In this document: positions 8,238-17,900 of the stretch, one piece after another
Numbering within the stretch: position 1 is the first letter of the stretch
How the letters are laid out: each line of letters starts with the position of its first letter
Source: Ignavibacteria bacterium
GTDB taxonomy: Bacteria > Bacteroidota > Ignavibacteria > Tepidaquicellales > Tepidaquicellaceae
Assembly (NCBI GenBank): GCA_041649015.1
Contig: JBAZNU010000004.1
Span: 124,001-188,000, forward strand
Direction of reading: 5' to 3'
DNA: 64,000 nt
Notes under the pieces: model-generated
What the model was told of the DNA's origin: nothing
The model's database searches: none
The model's input: only the letters and a program-made list of their open reading frames with translations
Translations under genes and position numbers: made by a program

Positions 8238-8268
8238 TTGTCTTTTCTATTCAGTATTTATAATTTAA
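8238..8268 (+). promoter_or_regulatory. Possible promoter of the subtilase gene
   Basis: TTG (8238-8240), then 20 nt, then TAATTTAA (8261-8268), an imperfect TAnnTTTG match. It would give a leader of about 70 nt. Low confidence because the region is AT-rich. Confidence 0.28.
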
Positions 8269-8345
8269 TAGGTTATTTCGATATTCAATCTTTATCTTAA
8301 TAATTATACAAAGTATATTTCAATAATAATTTTAACATATAACTC

Positions 8346-11219
8346 ATGAAAAAATTACACATTAAAGTTAAAATAACAATGAGTATTTTAACTCTCCTCG
8401 CAGTCTCGTTTTCTTTCTTCGCTTTCAACGATAGTGGAAACTATTCGAATGACGGAAAAGTAATTAAAAGAGGTCCCGGAAAGATGTATGAAGTCGGGAA
8501 GATAAATGTCAAATTTAGAAATAATGTAACAGGTTTTACAAAAACAGCAACAGGAATAGAACAAGTCGATAAAGTTCTTATCGATTTAAGATCCAGCGAT
8601 ATCTTTCCGCTATTTCCGCTTAAAAGTGAAATTAAAAAGCGAATGATTGGCGATGAAGACCTTGCTAAAATAATTCGTATTAATTATAACAGCGCTGTGG
8701 ATCCATTTGACGCAGCAAGTATGATAATGAAAGATAATAAGGATATTATTGAATGGGCAGAGCCATCTTTCGTATATGAGCGTGATTATATTCCCAATGA
8801 CCCGTCCCTAAGTGGTCAATGGCATATAGCTAAAATTAACTCTTATCAGGCTTGGGATATTTTCAAAGGTGATACAAATGTTGTCATTGGCATTATCGAT
8901 TCAGGCACCGACTTTGACCATCCTGACCTCGCGGCTAACATTAAATACAATTACGCCGACCCAATTAACGGTATTGATGATGATAATAATGGTTATATTG
9001 ATGACTTAAAAGGATGGGATTTCTATTACAACGATGGCGACCCGCAGATACAGCCAACCGGCAATGACCACGGTTCCCACGTTTCGGGTTGTGCCTCTCA
9101 GGTAACGGATAATTCGGTTCATGGTGGTGGTATAGGTTTTAAGACCAAAATAAGAATCTCTAAACACACAGATGATACAGATCCCCAATCATCTTTATAT
9201 AATACAGACCAGGGAGTTTATTATTGTTATTCCAATGGCGCAAAAGTTATTAATTGTAGTTTCGGTTCATCTTATTATAGTTCTACTTCTCAAGCAATAA
9301 TGAATAGTGCTTGGGCAAACGGAACAGTTATTTGCGCCTCAGCAGGTAACGGCGATGCAAATGGAATCGGACAGAATTGGGCAAGGTATCCAGCTTCTTA
9401 TGAAAATGTCGTTTCAGTTGCCGCTTCAACCACAGGTGACGTGAAAACTACTTTCTCAAATTTCCATTCTACGGTTGATGTTACTTCACCGGGTCAGGGA
9501 ATTTTAAGCACAGTTTACAATAATAGTTATGCCACTTGGGATGGTACTTCAATGTCTTCTCCGATTACTGCGGGTACAGTAGCGTTAATCAAGGGACAAT
9601 ATCCTGCATGGACTCCCCAGCAGGTAGTTGACAGATTGAAACTTGGTGTTGACAGTATCTATAACCTCAATCCATCATACATTGGGCTTTTAGGCACCGG
9701 CAGAATAAATGCATTTAAGTGCTTAACTGATTTCCCGATTGCTAAGCTGGTTTCTTTCTCGGCAAATGATTCTATCTACGGTAATAATGATAAAGTCTTT
9801 GACGTAGATGAAGTAATCGCTTTTCAGGTTGATTTGAAAAATACTCATTTCGCGGGTACTAACGCCTCCATTAGACTTTCAACAACAAGCACTGATGTTG
9901 AATTAGTACAGGATTCTGTCTTTATCGGAAGTATTCCTGCATACGGTAACTTCAGCACAACTTTAGCAAATACATTCAAAGTTAAAGCTCTTTCTTCTTG
10001 CCCGTTCGATAAAGATATCACATTTAAAGTAAAGAGTTCTGCTTCGTGTTATACAGATGATAACGCAAATACATTTACTGTTAGATTTAGAACAGGTTTT
10101 GCATTACATAATATTAATAACTTGAAATTATGTCTTACTAAAGACGGTAATGTTGGTAAAAAAGCACAATCTTACGGAACTGGTCTTCAAATTGGAACAA
10201 GTACACAGAATCAGCTTTATGAAGGCGGACTTATGATCGGCTTAAGCAATACTAAAGTTTCTGACGTTGTAAGACGCGGTTCGGTTCCGGCTAATGTCTC
10301 AGATACAGATTTTGTTGGATTAAAAGCTTATACAATTAACACTCCTGGTGTGCATTCAGCACAGGACGGCTCGGGAAAATTCAATGATGACGGTGCTGGC
10401 TCTAATAAGATTGGAGTTGAAGTTGAAGCATTTTCATACGCATTCAATACCGCACCCGACGCTGATTATATTCTCCTAAGTTATAATATCAAAAATACCA
10501 GCGGTGTTGCTCTTAATAACGTTTATGCAGGTTTATACACATGGATGACGCCTAATGGTATTATTAACACTGGAAACATCTCAAGATTAGTCAATGCAAA
10601 TAAGCTTGCTTATACGTATAACAATACTGTTGCTAATAGATATCTTGGTGTCGGTATCATGACAAATCAACCGTTGAATTTTAAGATTTTTTCATCAACT
10701 GAATTGTTAAATGGATTCACAACTCAGGAAAAATGGGATGCTTTAAGCAATGGCGTTTCAAATGATTCACTCGGACCGGGTGGAAATGCTTTCGTACTCG
10801 GTGTCGGACCTTTTAATCTTGCTGCAAATCAGGTCGAAACCATCGGCTTTGCTATTTTGAGCGCAGAATCTGTTGCTGACCTCATTACAAAAAACTCTCA
10901 GGCAATCGTGAAATACGGAACCGTCGGTATTCAGACAATAACCACCGAAGTTCCAAAAGTTTTCAGCTTGTCCCAGAACTACCCGAATCCTTTTAACCCT
11001 GTTACTAAGATTCGCTTTGCTGTTCCTAAAAACGAGATGATTAGCATAAGGGTTTATGATATTCTCGGTAAAGAAGTTGCTGCTTTAGTCAATGAACAAA
11101 AGAGTCCTGGGATATACGAGATTGATTTCAACTCGACTTTCCTAAGTTCTGGTGTTTATTTTTACAGAATGCAGGCCGGTTACTTTGCTGATATTAAACG
11201 TATGGTAGTTATTAAATAA
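8346..11219 (+). CDS. Secreted S8 (subtilisin-like) serine protease with T9SS domain
   Basis: A 957-residue exported protease. An N-terminal hydrophobic segment (about 10-28) acts as signal sequence and is followed by a propeptide-like region to about 150. The S8 catalytic triad is complete: Asp in G-I-I-D-S-G-T-D (about 184), His in D-H-G-S-H-V-S-G (about 242) and Ser in G-T-S-M-S-S-P (about 401). After the catalytic domain comes a beta-rich region (~470-870) and then the type A T9SS sorting domain, SQNYPNPFNP with the final K-R-M-V-V-I-K. Expected location: outer surface or medium, where it degrades protein. Expressed alone; a strong terminator follows. Confidence 0.93.
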   Translation: MKKLHIKVKITMSILTLLAVSFSFFAFNDSGNYSNDGKVIKRGPGKMYEVGKINVKFRNNVTGFTKTATGIEQVDKVLIDLRSSDIFPLFPLKSEIKKRMIGDEDLAKIIRINYNSAVDPFDAASMIMKDNKDIIEWAEPSFVYERDYIPNDPSLSGQWHIAKINSYQAWDIFKGDTNVVIGIIDSGTDFDHPDLAANIKYNYADPINGIDDDNNGYIDDLKGWDFYYNDGDPQIQPTGNDHGSHVSGCASQVTDNSVHGGGIGFKTKIRISKHTDDTDPQSSLYNTDQGVYYCYSNGAKVINCSFGSSYYSSTSQAIMNSAWANGTVICASAGNGDANGIGQNWARYPASYENVVSVAASTTGDVKTTFSNFHSTVDVTSPGQGILSTVYNNSYATWDGTSMSSPITAGTVALIKGQYPAWTPQQVVDRLKLGVDSIYNLNPSYIGLLGTGRINAFKCLTDFPIAKLVSFSANDSIYGNNDKVFDVDEVIAFQVDLKNTHFAGTNASIRLSTTSTDVELVQDSVFIGSIPAYGNFSTTLANTFKVKALSSCPFDKDITFKVKSSASCYTDDNANTFTVRFRTGFALHNINNLKLCLTKDGNVGKKAQSYGTGLQIGTSTQNQLYEGGLMIGLSNTKVSDVVRRGSVPANVSDTDFVGLKAYTINTPGVHSAQDGSGKFNDDGAGSNKIGVEVEAFSYAFNTAPDADYILLSYNIKNTSGVALNNVYAGLYTWMTPNGIINTGNISRLVNANKLAYTYNNTVANRYLGVGIMTNQPLNFKIFSSTELLNGFTTQEKWDALSNGVSNDSLGPGGNAFVLGVGPFNLAANQVETIGFAILSAESVADLITKNSQAIVKYGTVGIQTITTEVPKVFSLSQNYPNPFNPVTKIRFAVPKNEMISIRVYDILGKEVAALVNEQKSPGIYEIDFNSTFLSSGVYFYRMQAGYFADIKRMVVIK

Positions 11220-11240
11220 AAATATAGACTTTAAAATATT

Positions 11241-11274
11241 AGCTGCCTCAAGTTCTTTTGAGGCAGCTTTTTTT
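11241..11274 (+). terminator. Intrinsic terminator after the subtilase gene
   Basis: Perfect 11-bp stem AGCTGCCTCAA (11241-11251) / TTGAGGCAGCT (11258-11268), 6-nt loop, followed by a run of seven T. It starts 22 nt after the stop codon. Confidence 0.92.
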
Positions 11275-11770
11275 ATTTATAAATAATGATTCTATACTTA
11301 ATCTTATGATAGCAATTCAACTTTTCTTCTAAGAAACTTAAATAAATGCTTGTTTCATTAACATTGTGTTAAATTAAAATCGGTAGCAAAACAATCAAAC
11401 TTAAATGAATGCCGTCAAGCATTCCATTTATATTATTTGGAATCAAATATCAAAACATATAACTATTCGTTTTATTATCCGCGTAAATCCGTCTAATCCG
11501 TGCGTTTCGCGTTCCATAGTGCCCCAACGTTTCTTCTTTTTTTAACATCATTTTTGTAATTTGGGCTGTCAATATAAATATAATCCGGATATTCTTATTT
11601 TCAATTCATCAACCTTTGGACCTTTATAATATCATTTACTATCAACCCTGTCAGTATGTGTCTTTATTCCCGCAGTTGTCTAAATTAAATTGGGAACTCT
11701 AATTAACAGTCAGTTACATCCCAATTATAATAGATGTGTATAAACCTGTCGAATTATATGCATTTATATC
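11275..11770. other. AT-rich intergenic region without a gene
   Basis: No supported gene. It contains a small hairpin GAATGC/GCATTC (11407-11424) and a 9-nt repeat, AATCCGT twice, in a GC-richer stretch at about 11479-11512. The remainder shows no clear structure. The rimP promoter follows at the right end. Confidence 0.5.
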
Positions 11771-11801
11771 TTGATTGTAATTAATTAAAAATCTATATTT
11801 A
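11771..11801 (+). promoter_or_regulatory. Predicted promoter of rimP-nusA-infB-rbfA
   Basis: TTG at 11771-11773, 20-nt spacer, then TATATTTA (11794-11801), matching TAnnTTTG at seven of eight positions (the last G is A). Transcription would start near 11808, about 20 nt ahead of the leader hairpin. Inferred from motif and spacing only. Confidence 0.5.
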
Positions 11802-11826
11802 TATGATTTTGGTGTATTTTATAACG

Positions 11827-11850
11827 AGTGGGTTGGTGACCCACTTTTTT
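11827..11850 (+). promoter_or_regulatory. Terminator-like leader hairpin before rimP
   Basis: AGTGGGT (11827-11833) pairs with ACCCACT (11839-11845) over a 5-nt loop, and is followed directly by six T (11845-11850). It has the form of an intrinsic terminator but lies between the predicted promoter and the rimP start, only 9-21 nt ahead of the possible start codons. Comparable hairpins are, as I recall, found ahead of rimP in other phyla. It probably acts as an attenuator or 5'-stabilising structure for the whole operon. Confidence 0.7.
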
Positions 11851-11870
11851 ATTTTAGTATGGTTTGTAAT

Positions 11871-12323
11871 ATGGAAGAAAAAATCAGAAATATATTGGCT
11901 CCGTTATTTTACGGAAAAGACTATCATTTAATTGATGTCGTTATCAGAGGCGAAAGGAAGAATAAAATCGCTGAAATTTACGTTGATTCGGAACATAGTA
12001 TTGACCTTGACGAACTGTCTAAAATTAGTTGCGATGTGAATGATGCTATCGATTCAGATGCTATCGCTGATGAGTTACTGAAGGTAGTCGTTTCTTCACC
12101 CGGTGTAGAGAATCCGTTCAAATACTCCTGGCAGCTTAAGAAGCACGTCGGCAGGGTACTGAGCTTTTCTTCGAAAGGTGAAGCGCTCGAAGGAAAACTG
12201 GTTGACGTTATCAGTGATTCAGAGGAACTCGTATTCGAGATAATCAAGAGTAAGAAAGAAGTTATAGAATTAAGGTTTATATTCAGCGAACTAGAAAATT
12301 TAATCGTTAAATTACCTTTTTAG
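11871..12323 (+). CDS. rimP: Ribosome maturation factor RimP
   Basis: RimP is needed for late assembly of the 30S subunit. The protein (150 aa from ATG 11871) has the usual two-domain form: an alpha/beta N-terminal domain with I-A-E-I-Y-V-D and the conserved S-K-I-S-C-D-V segment, then V-S-S-P-G-V-E-N-P-F (about 83-92), the family signature, leading into an Sm-like C-terminal domain. ATG 11859 would add four residues (M-V-C-N); I prefer 11871 because it leaves room after the leader hairpin. First gene of the operon, 25 nt ahead of nusA, the usual neighbour. Confidence 0.92.
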   Translation: MEEKIRNILAPLFYGKDYHLIDVVIRGERKNKIAEIYVDSEHSIDLDELSKISCDVNDAIDSDAIADELLKVVVSSPGVENPFKYSWQLKKHVGRVLSFSSKGEALEGKLVDVISDSEELVFEIIKSKKEVIELRFIFSELENLIVKLPF

Positions 12324-12348
12324 AAACAAAAATTTATTTATTTATATT

Positions 12349-13545
12349 ATGAAGTCAGATATAGTAGAAGCGTTTGTTCAAATGGCAAAAATGAAGAGTA
12401 TCGATAGGGATATTCTTGAAAGCGTCATTAAGGATTCTTTCCGAAAGATGATGGAAAAGAAGCACGGTCCGACTGCTAATTTTGATATAATCGTTAACAT
12501 GGAAAAGGGTAATATCGAAATATTTCTCTATAAAACTGTAGTTGAGGAAGTTACAGACCCTGCTACTGAAATCGACGTTGAATCAGCTATGGAAAAAACT
12601 GGTGAGGAGTTCGAAGTCGGCGATGATTATGTTGAAGAAGTTCCGATTGATGAGTTCGGTAGAAGGTCTGTTCTTAACCTTAAACAGAACCTGAACCAGA
12701 AGCTTAAAGAAATAGATAAAGAAGTTACATACAATTTTTATAAGGAACAGCTCGGTGAAATTCTCGTCGGTGAAGTTTACCAGATAAAACCGAGTTCAAT
12801 TTTGCTTATGCATAACGGCTGCGAACTTTTTTTCCCAAAAGAAGAACAAATTGCTAAAGAAAGATACAAGAAGGGCGATAACATTAGAGTCATTATTAAA
12901 AGGATTGACAAAAAACCCTCGGGTCCCCCGCTTATAGTAGTTTCTCGGGCTGATGAAAAGTTTTTATATAAATTATTTGAAAACGAAATTCCTGAAATAT
13001 ACGACGGTATTCTTGAGATTAAAGGTATCGCAAGAGACCCGGGCGAAAGAGCTAAGATAGCAGTACTTTCTAACGACGATAAGATTGACGCAGTTGGAGC
13101 ATGCGTCGGTATGAAGGGTATGCGTATTCACTCTATCGTTAGAGAACTAAGTAACGAAAATATTGATGTCGTTAATTTCACTCAGGATGATGCTCTCTAC
13201 ATTGCAAGGTCATTGTCCCCTGCAAAGCTTCAGGATATATATCTTGACAAGGAAAATAAAATTGCTAACATCTATGCAAGTGAAGATCAGGTGAGTCTGA
13301 TAATAGGAAAGAATGGTCAGAATATTAAACTCGCATCCAAGCTTACTGGCTATCAGATTGACGTTATCAGGGATAAGGAAGATGAAAAAGATGACGAAGA
13401 AGAAAATGGTACTGAGGCTGAATCTGCTGATGAAACAAAAGAAGTAGTAAATGATGCAGAACCTGAAGAAGTATCAAAAGTGGATGATGTATCCGATGAA
13501 GAGACTCAAAATAAGAACGAAGAAGTGGAAAAAGAAGAGAAATAG
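12349..13545 (+). CDS. nusA: Transcription termination/antitermination factor NusA
   Basis: NusA binds RNA polymerase and nascent RNA and modulates pausing and termination. Domains in order: N-terminal RNAP-binding domain (~1-125), S1 domain (~130-200, starting G-E-I-L-V-G-E-V-Y), KH1 and KH2 (~225-345, with I-A-R-D-P-G-E-R-A-K-I-A-V and S-L-I-I-G-K-N-G-Q-N-I-K-L-A). The last ~50 residues are an acidic, Glu/Asp-rich tail rather than the AR2 repeats of enterobacterial NusA. The size (398 aa) is normal for this phylum. Sits between rimP and infB as in most bacteria. Confidence 0.96.
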   Translation: MKSDIVEAFVQMAKMKSIDRDILESVIKDSFRKMMEKKHGPTANFDIIVNMEKGNIEIFLYKTVVEEVTDPATEIDVESAMEKTGEEFEVGDDYVEEVPIDEFGRRSVLNLKQNLNQKLKEIDKEVTYNFYKEQLGEILVGEVYQIKPSSILLMHNGCELFFPKEEQIAKERYKKGDNIRVIIKRIDKKPSGPPLIVVSRADEKFLYKLFENEIPEIYDGILEIKGIARDPGERAKIAVLSNDDKIDAVGACVGMKGMRIHSIVRELSNENIDVVNFTQDDALYIARSLSPAKLQDIYLDKENKIANIYASEDQVSLIIGKNGQNIKLASKLTGYQIDVIRDKEDEKDDEEENGTEAESADETKEVVNDAEPEEVSKVDDVSDEETQNKNEEVEKEEK

Positions 13546-13593
13546 TAATGGCATTTTAGAAATTTTAAAAGTTTAAGAATAACAAAACAATTT

Positions 13594-16500
13594 ATGTCTG
13601 ATACACCACAAAAAATGAAACTGGTTAAGCTTGTTAAAGAAGTTAACAGGTCTAAAGAGGATATCATTGAATATTTGAAACATATTGGTATTGAAAAAGT
13701 TACTATTAATACTACTCTGGAATCAGATATAGTCGGAAAAGTTCTTAATAAGTTCAAGCTTGATGTTGCCGAACACGAAAAACAGCTGAAGAAGATTGTT
13801 GACTTTGCTAAGTCAAACAAGGTTGAAATTTCGGAAGCCAATGAAGCTATAAGAAAAGAAGAAGAGTCGAAGAGAAAAAAAGCGGAAGCAGAAAGATTAA
13901 GAAGAAATCTCGAAGAGCAAAAGAAAAGAGAAGAAGAAGAAAGGAAACGTCAGGAACTTCAGGCTTTCTTGGAGCACGAAAAGAGGAAAAAAGATGAGGA
14001 AGAACTTGCTAAGAAAAGAAAAGCTGAATTAGACAAGATTTATGAAAATAAGAAGAAATCAGCACGCGAAAGGTCTGAAGAGGCTCATCAGAAAAGAGCA
14101 AGAAAAGAATCTTCCATTAAAGGTCTCGAAGAGGCTGCTAAACTTATTGCAGAACAAAAGCCTGAGGATAAGTATGTCCCAAAGGTTAAACAACCTAAAC
14201 ATGAACCTAAGCACGAGCCAAAGCATGTACCTGCTAAGACTGCATCAGAAGTTAAACCCGATGCTTTAGTTAAACATGAAACAGATAAAAAGGCCGACCA
14301 TGATTCAAAACCGTTACAGGATAAAAAACCTGTTGCCGATAAAAAACCGGTTGTTAATAAAACTGGCACTTTTGCAGGAAAGGATAAAAGTGAAAAACAA
14401 TGGAGTAAAAAGCCTTATAACAAAGATGCTTCTAAGCCCGGTTATTCAAAACAGTACAACAAATCCGACTCTAAAAAGGGCAGGTTTGAACATAAAAAGG
14501 ACAGTCAGGACCCGAATAAAAAAGGAAAGTTTGAGAGAGTAACTATAAACGAAACTAAACCCGCAAATAGATTTAAGGATAAAAAGCCCGGATTCTTTAA
14601 ACCTTCTTCCGGAGTTCCTCCGGTAATGCCCTCGGGTAAGGATGCAAAAAAAACCGGTAGTAAAGATAAAGATAAAGATAAAAAGTCTAAGAATGAATTG
14701 GACTATGATAAGAAGAAGAAAAAGTTCGGCAAAAGCATTAAAGGAAAAGATATCTCACAGAAAGAAATCGATGATGCAATCAGAGATACAATGGCTAAGA
14801 TTGATGATGATGCAGGTGCATCTGCAAGAAGTATTGCAAGAAGGAAGAAAAAGAAAGAAAGAGCTGAACAGGAAAAGAAAATTCAGGAAATTAACGAATC
14901 AAGAAAAAATGTTATAAGCGTTACCGAATTTGTCTCTACTGTTGAACTCGCATCTATTATGGGTGTCCCTGTTACCGACATTATCAAGAAGTGCATGGAC
15001 CTTGGTATGATGGTCTCTATTAACCAGAGACTTGAAAAAGATATTCTTCAGTTAATGGCAGAAGAGTTTGGTTATACTATAGAGTTCCAGAATGAGTTTG
15101 AAGAAACCTTGATGGTAGAAGCAGATGACGCTCCTGAAACACTTAAGAGCAGACCTCCGGTTGTCACTGTTATGGGTCACGTTGACCACGGAAAGACTTC
15201 TCTGCTCGATTATATCAGAAAAGCAAACGTTGTCGCCGGTGAAGCTGGCGGTATTACTCAGCATATTGGTGCATATAAAGTTAAACTAGATAACGGTAAA
15301 TATATCTCATTCCTCGATACACCCGGACACGAAGCATTCACGGCAATGCGTGCAAGAGGCGGTCAGGCAGCAGATATTGTTGTTCTCGTCGTTGCCGCTG
15401 ACGATAGCGTAATGCCGCAGACTGTTGAAGCTATAAATCACGCACTTGCTGCAGGAGTTCCTATTGTTATTGCAATTAATAAAGTCGATAAACCGGAAGC
15501 TAACATCGAAAGAATTAAATCGCAGCTTGCTGAAAGAAACATACTCGTCGAAGAGTGGGGAGGTAAATATCAATCGGTTGAAATATCAGCAAAAAAAGGA
15601 TTGAATATAGATAAACTTCTTGAGAAAATACTTCTTGAAGCTGAACTTCTTGAACTTAAAGCGAATCCCGATAGGACTGCAAAGGGCGTCGTTCTTGAAT
15701 CAAAGCTCGATAAGGGTAGAGGCTCCGTTGCAACAGTTCTCGTCCAGAAAGGTACACTGAAAATCGGCGATGATTTTGTTGCCGGTATTTATTCCGGTAG
15801 AGTCAGGGCAATGTACGATGAAAGAGATAACAGAATTGAAACTGCCGGTCCTTCTACTCCTGTACTGATTACAGGTTTCGAAGGTCTTCCTCAGGCTGGT
15901 GACTTAGTCGTTGTTATGAAGTCTGACGTTGAAGCAAGAATTATTGCCAACAAAAGACAGCAGTTGAAACGTGAACAGGATATCAGAAGAATTAAGCATA
16001 CAACATTAGAAGATATCACAAATCAGATAAAAGAAGGTAAAGAAGTTGAACTTAATATTATTCTTAAGTCAGACGTGGACGGTTCAGGAGAAGCCCTCGC
16101 TGATTCATTGCACAAACTTTCAAAACCGGGTACTGCTACAGTAAAGGTAATACATAAAGCCGTCGGACAAATAACAGAGTCGGACGTTCTTCTTGCAGAG
16201 GCATCAAGAGCTGTTATTATCGGTTTCAACGTTAGACCGAATCTTAATGCAAGAAAACTTGCCGAAAAGAGCAGCGTCGAAATAAGAATTCATAATATCA
16301 TTTATAATGTTCTCGATGAGGTGAAACAGGTGCTCGAAGGTCTGCTGGCTCCTGAAATTAACGAAGAGATTACCGCTACGATTGAAGTAAGACAGGTTTT
16401 CAAAGTTCCGAAAATTGGAAACATTGCAGGTTGCTACGTTCAGGACGGTAAGATTGTCAGAAACCATAAAGTTCGCCTTCTCAGAGAAGGCCTTGAAATT

Positions 16501-16668
16501 TTCAACGGTACCATTTCTTCTTTGAAAAGAATTAAAGATGATGTTCGCGAAGTTGAATCAGGATATGAATGCGGTATCGGACTCGAAAACTTCAGCGATA
16601 TTAAAGTTGGTGATATTATCGAAGGTTATAAATTAATCGAAACTAAGAGAAAATTAGAATCTGTATAA
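13594..16668 (+). CDS. infB: Translation initiation factor IF-2
   Basis: IF-2 (1024 aa) is the GTPase that places initiator tRNA on the 30S subunit and promotes subunit joining. An IF2-N-like segment lies at ~5-60, followed by a very long charged linker (~80-440) rich in Lys/Glu with short internal repeats such as K-H-E-P and D-K-K-P-V. A second IF2-N domain is at ~445-500. The G domain starts near 520: G1 G-H-V-D-H-G-K-T, G3 D-T-P-G-H-E, G4 N-K-V-D. Domains II, III and the C-terminal initiator-tRNA-binding domain follow. The linker makes it longer than E. coli IF-2 (890 aa). Three bases separate it from rbfA. Confidence 0.97.
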   Translation: MSDTPQKMKLVKLVKEVNRSKEDIIEYLKHIGIEKVTINTTLESDIVGKVLNKFKLDVAEHEKQLKKIVDFAKSNKVEISEANEAIRKEEESKRKKAEAERLRRNLEEQKKREEEERKRQELQAFLEHEKRKKDEEELAKKRKAELDKIYENKKKSARERSEEAHQKRARKESSIKGLEEAAKLIAEQKPEDKYVPKVKQPKHEPKHEPKHVPAKTASEVKPDALVKHETDKKADHDSKPLQDKKPVADKKPVVNKTGTFAGKDKSEKQWSKKPYNKDASKPGYSKQYNKSDSKKGRFEHKKDSQDPNKKGKFERVTINETKPANRFKDKKPGFFKPSSGVPPVMPSGKDAKKTGSKDKDKDKKSKNELDYDKKKKKFGKSIKGKDISQKEIDDAIRDTMAKIDDDAGASARSIARRKKKKERAEQEKKIQEINESRKNVISVTEFVSTVELASIMGVPVTDIIKKCMDLGMMVSINQRLEKDILQLMAEEFGYTIEFQNEFEETLMVEADDAPETLKSRPPVVTVMGHVDHGKTSLLDYIRKANVVAGEAGGITQHIGAYKVKLDNGKYISFLDTPGHEAFTAMRARGGQAADIVVLVVAADDSVMPQTVEAINHALAAGVPIVIAINKVDKPEANIERIKSQLAERNILVEEWGGKYQSVEISAKKGLNIDKLLEKILLEAELLELKANPDRTAKGVVLESKLDKGRGSVATVLVQKGTLKIGDDFVAGIYSGRVRAMYDERDNRIETAGPSTPVLITGFEGLPQAGDLVVVMKSDVEARIIANKRQQLKREQDIRRIKHTTLEDITNQIKEGKEVELNIILKSDVDGSGEALADSLHKLSKPGTATVKVIHKAVGQITESDVLLAEASRAVIIGFNVRPNLNARKLAEKSSVEIRIHNIIYNVLDEVKQVLEGLLAPEINEEITATIEVRQVFKVPKIGNIAGCYVQDGKIVRNHKVRLLREGLEIFNGTISSLKRIKDDVREVESGYECGIGLENFSDIKVGDIIEGYKLIETKRKLESV

Positions 16669-16671
16669 CAG

Positions 16672-17058
16672 ATGTCAATAAGAACAGAAAGAGTTAGCGA
16701 AGAAATAAAGCACCGAATGAACTCAGCTATGTCGAAAGACCTGATGGAGATTCATGCAGGACTTGTTACGGTTTCTCGTGTTATAATGTCTCCCGACCTG
16801 AAAATTGCAAAGGTGTACGTCTCTTTCCTCGGTAACAAAGAACCCGCAGAAAAGTTAGTCGAAAGAATTAACAACAGAAAAAGTCACATTAGATTTCTTC
16901 TCGGTAAACAGCTTACCCTTAAATACACTCCAGACTTAATATTTTTCTACGATGATTCCATGGAATATGCCGATAAGATTAATAAACTCTTAAACGAAGT
17001 CAAGAAAAACGAATCAAAAGAAAAAAACGAAGAACATGAAAAGGATGAAGAGATGTAA
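16672..17058 (+). CDS. rbfA: Ribosome-binding factor A
   Basis: RbfA (128 aa) binds immature 30S subunits and acts in 16S rRNA 5'-end processing and cold adaptation. The KH-like fold is recognisable from R-V-S-E-E-I-K-H-R at the N-terminus, D-L-K-I-A-K-V-Y-V-S-F-L in the core and L-K-Y-T-P-D-L-I-F-F-Y-D-D-S near residue 90. The C-terminal ~20 residues are Lys/Glu-rich and probably disordered. Last gene of the rimP operon; its stop lies one base from the truB stop on the other strand. Confidence 0.93.
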   Translation: MSIRTERVSEEIKHRMNSAMSKDLMEIHAGLVTVSRVIMSPDLKIAKVYVSFLGNKEPAEKLVERINNRKSHIRFLLGKQLTLKYTPDLIFFYDDSMEYADKINKLLNEVKKNESKEKNEEHEKDEEM

Positions 17059-17059
17059 A

Positions 17060-17761
17060 TTACAAACTTTCTTCTATTACCAGAAATCTCATTTCATCAA
17101 GCTCTTCTGACTTTTCATCAATCATTCTAATATCAAAATCACCAACCCTTAATCTTCTTAAAGTTTTTAAATATCCGCCTATTCCAAGCTCAGCACCAAA
17201 ATCATTCGCAAGTGAACGTATGTAAGTTCCCTTCGAAACCGACACAAAGAACTTGATTTCCGTCTCACTGATTCTCTCAATTTGAAATTCTTTTATAAAA
17301 ACTCTTCTTGGCATCAGTTCCAGCGTCTTTCCCTTTCGGGCAAGTTTGTAAATTGGCTTACCTTTATGCTTGATTGCCGAATGCATTGGAGGTATCTGTT
17401 CTATCTCACCACGAAATTTGTTTCTTACATCAATGATTTGTTCTTCAGTTATATTTGACGCATCCATTATATCCTGCTCATCTGATTCTGTATCGTAAGT
17501 TGGCGTTACAGCCCCTATTCTTATAGTTCCTTCATAATCCTTGTCAGCACCAATCATTTCTGTAATCGTCTTAGTTTTCTTTCCCGTGCAAATAACCAAT
17601 AGTCCTGTTGCTTTAGGATCAAGTGTTCCCGAATGTCCTACTTTCTTCAGTTTAAATGTCTTTTTAATTTTATTTGTTACTTTTGCTGAAGTCCAGTATA
17701 ACGGCTTATCCACCAGAATTACCTTATTATCATATTTTTCTTGTATATCTGAGATTTCCAT
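17060..17761 (-). CDS. truB: tRNA pseudouridine-55 synthase TruB
   Basis: TruB makes pseudouridine 55 in the T loop of tRNAs. The catalytic Asp is in the family motif V-G-H-S-G-T-L-D-P-K-A-T-G-L-L (about residues 41-55); the K-P-x-x-W-T-S segment at ~19-25 and P-P-M-H-S-A-I-K-H-K-G at ~124-134 are also present. At 233 residues it is short, ending after the catalytic domain with little or no PUA domain. In most bacteria truB follows rbfA on the same strand; here it is inverted and tail-to-tail with rbfA, stops separated by one base, so it must have its own promoter in 17762-17890. Confidence 0.93.
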   Translation of the reverse strand: MEISDIQEKYDNKVILVDKPLYWTSAKVTNKIKKTFKLKKVGHSGTLDPKATGLLVICTGKKTKTITEMIGADKDYEGTIRIGAVTPTYDTESDEQDIMDASNITEEQIIDVRNKFRGEIEQIPPMHSAIKHKGKPIYKLARKGKTLELMPRRVFIKEFQIERISETEIKFFVSVSKGTYIRSLANDFGAELGIGGYLKTLRRLRVGDFDIRMIDEKSEELDEMRFLVIEESL

Positions 17762-17857
17762 TGTCTAAAATAATTCTTCTGTTGTCCATTATGAATGGCA
17801 TTATTTTTCCTAATCCTATCTGTTTACATTAATTTAATGCTCAAATCATGGAATACA

Positions 17858-17888
17858 TTGAAAAAATTCATTAGAATTAATATATTAT
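17858..17888 (+). promoter_or_regulatory. Possible promoter of tRNA-Ser
   Basis: TTG (17858-17860), 20 nt, then TATATTAT (17881-17888), a partial TAnnTTTG match, 12 nt before the tRNA. Spacing is good, the -7 match is mediocre. Confidence 0.33.
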
Positions 17889-17900
17889 CCTCTTATATAC

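Noticed and set aside
13594..14920. Separate genes in the frames over the infB linker
   Set aside because: These frames arise from the low-complexity Lys/Glu linker of IF-2; the main frame is continuous and matches the family.
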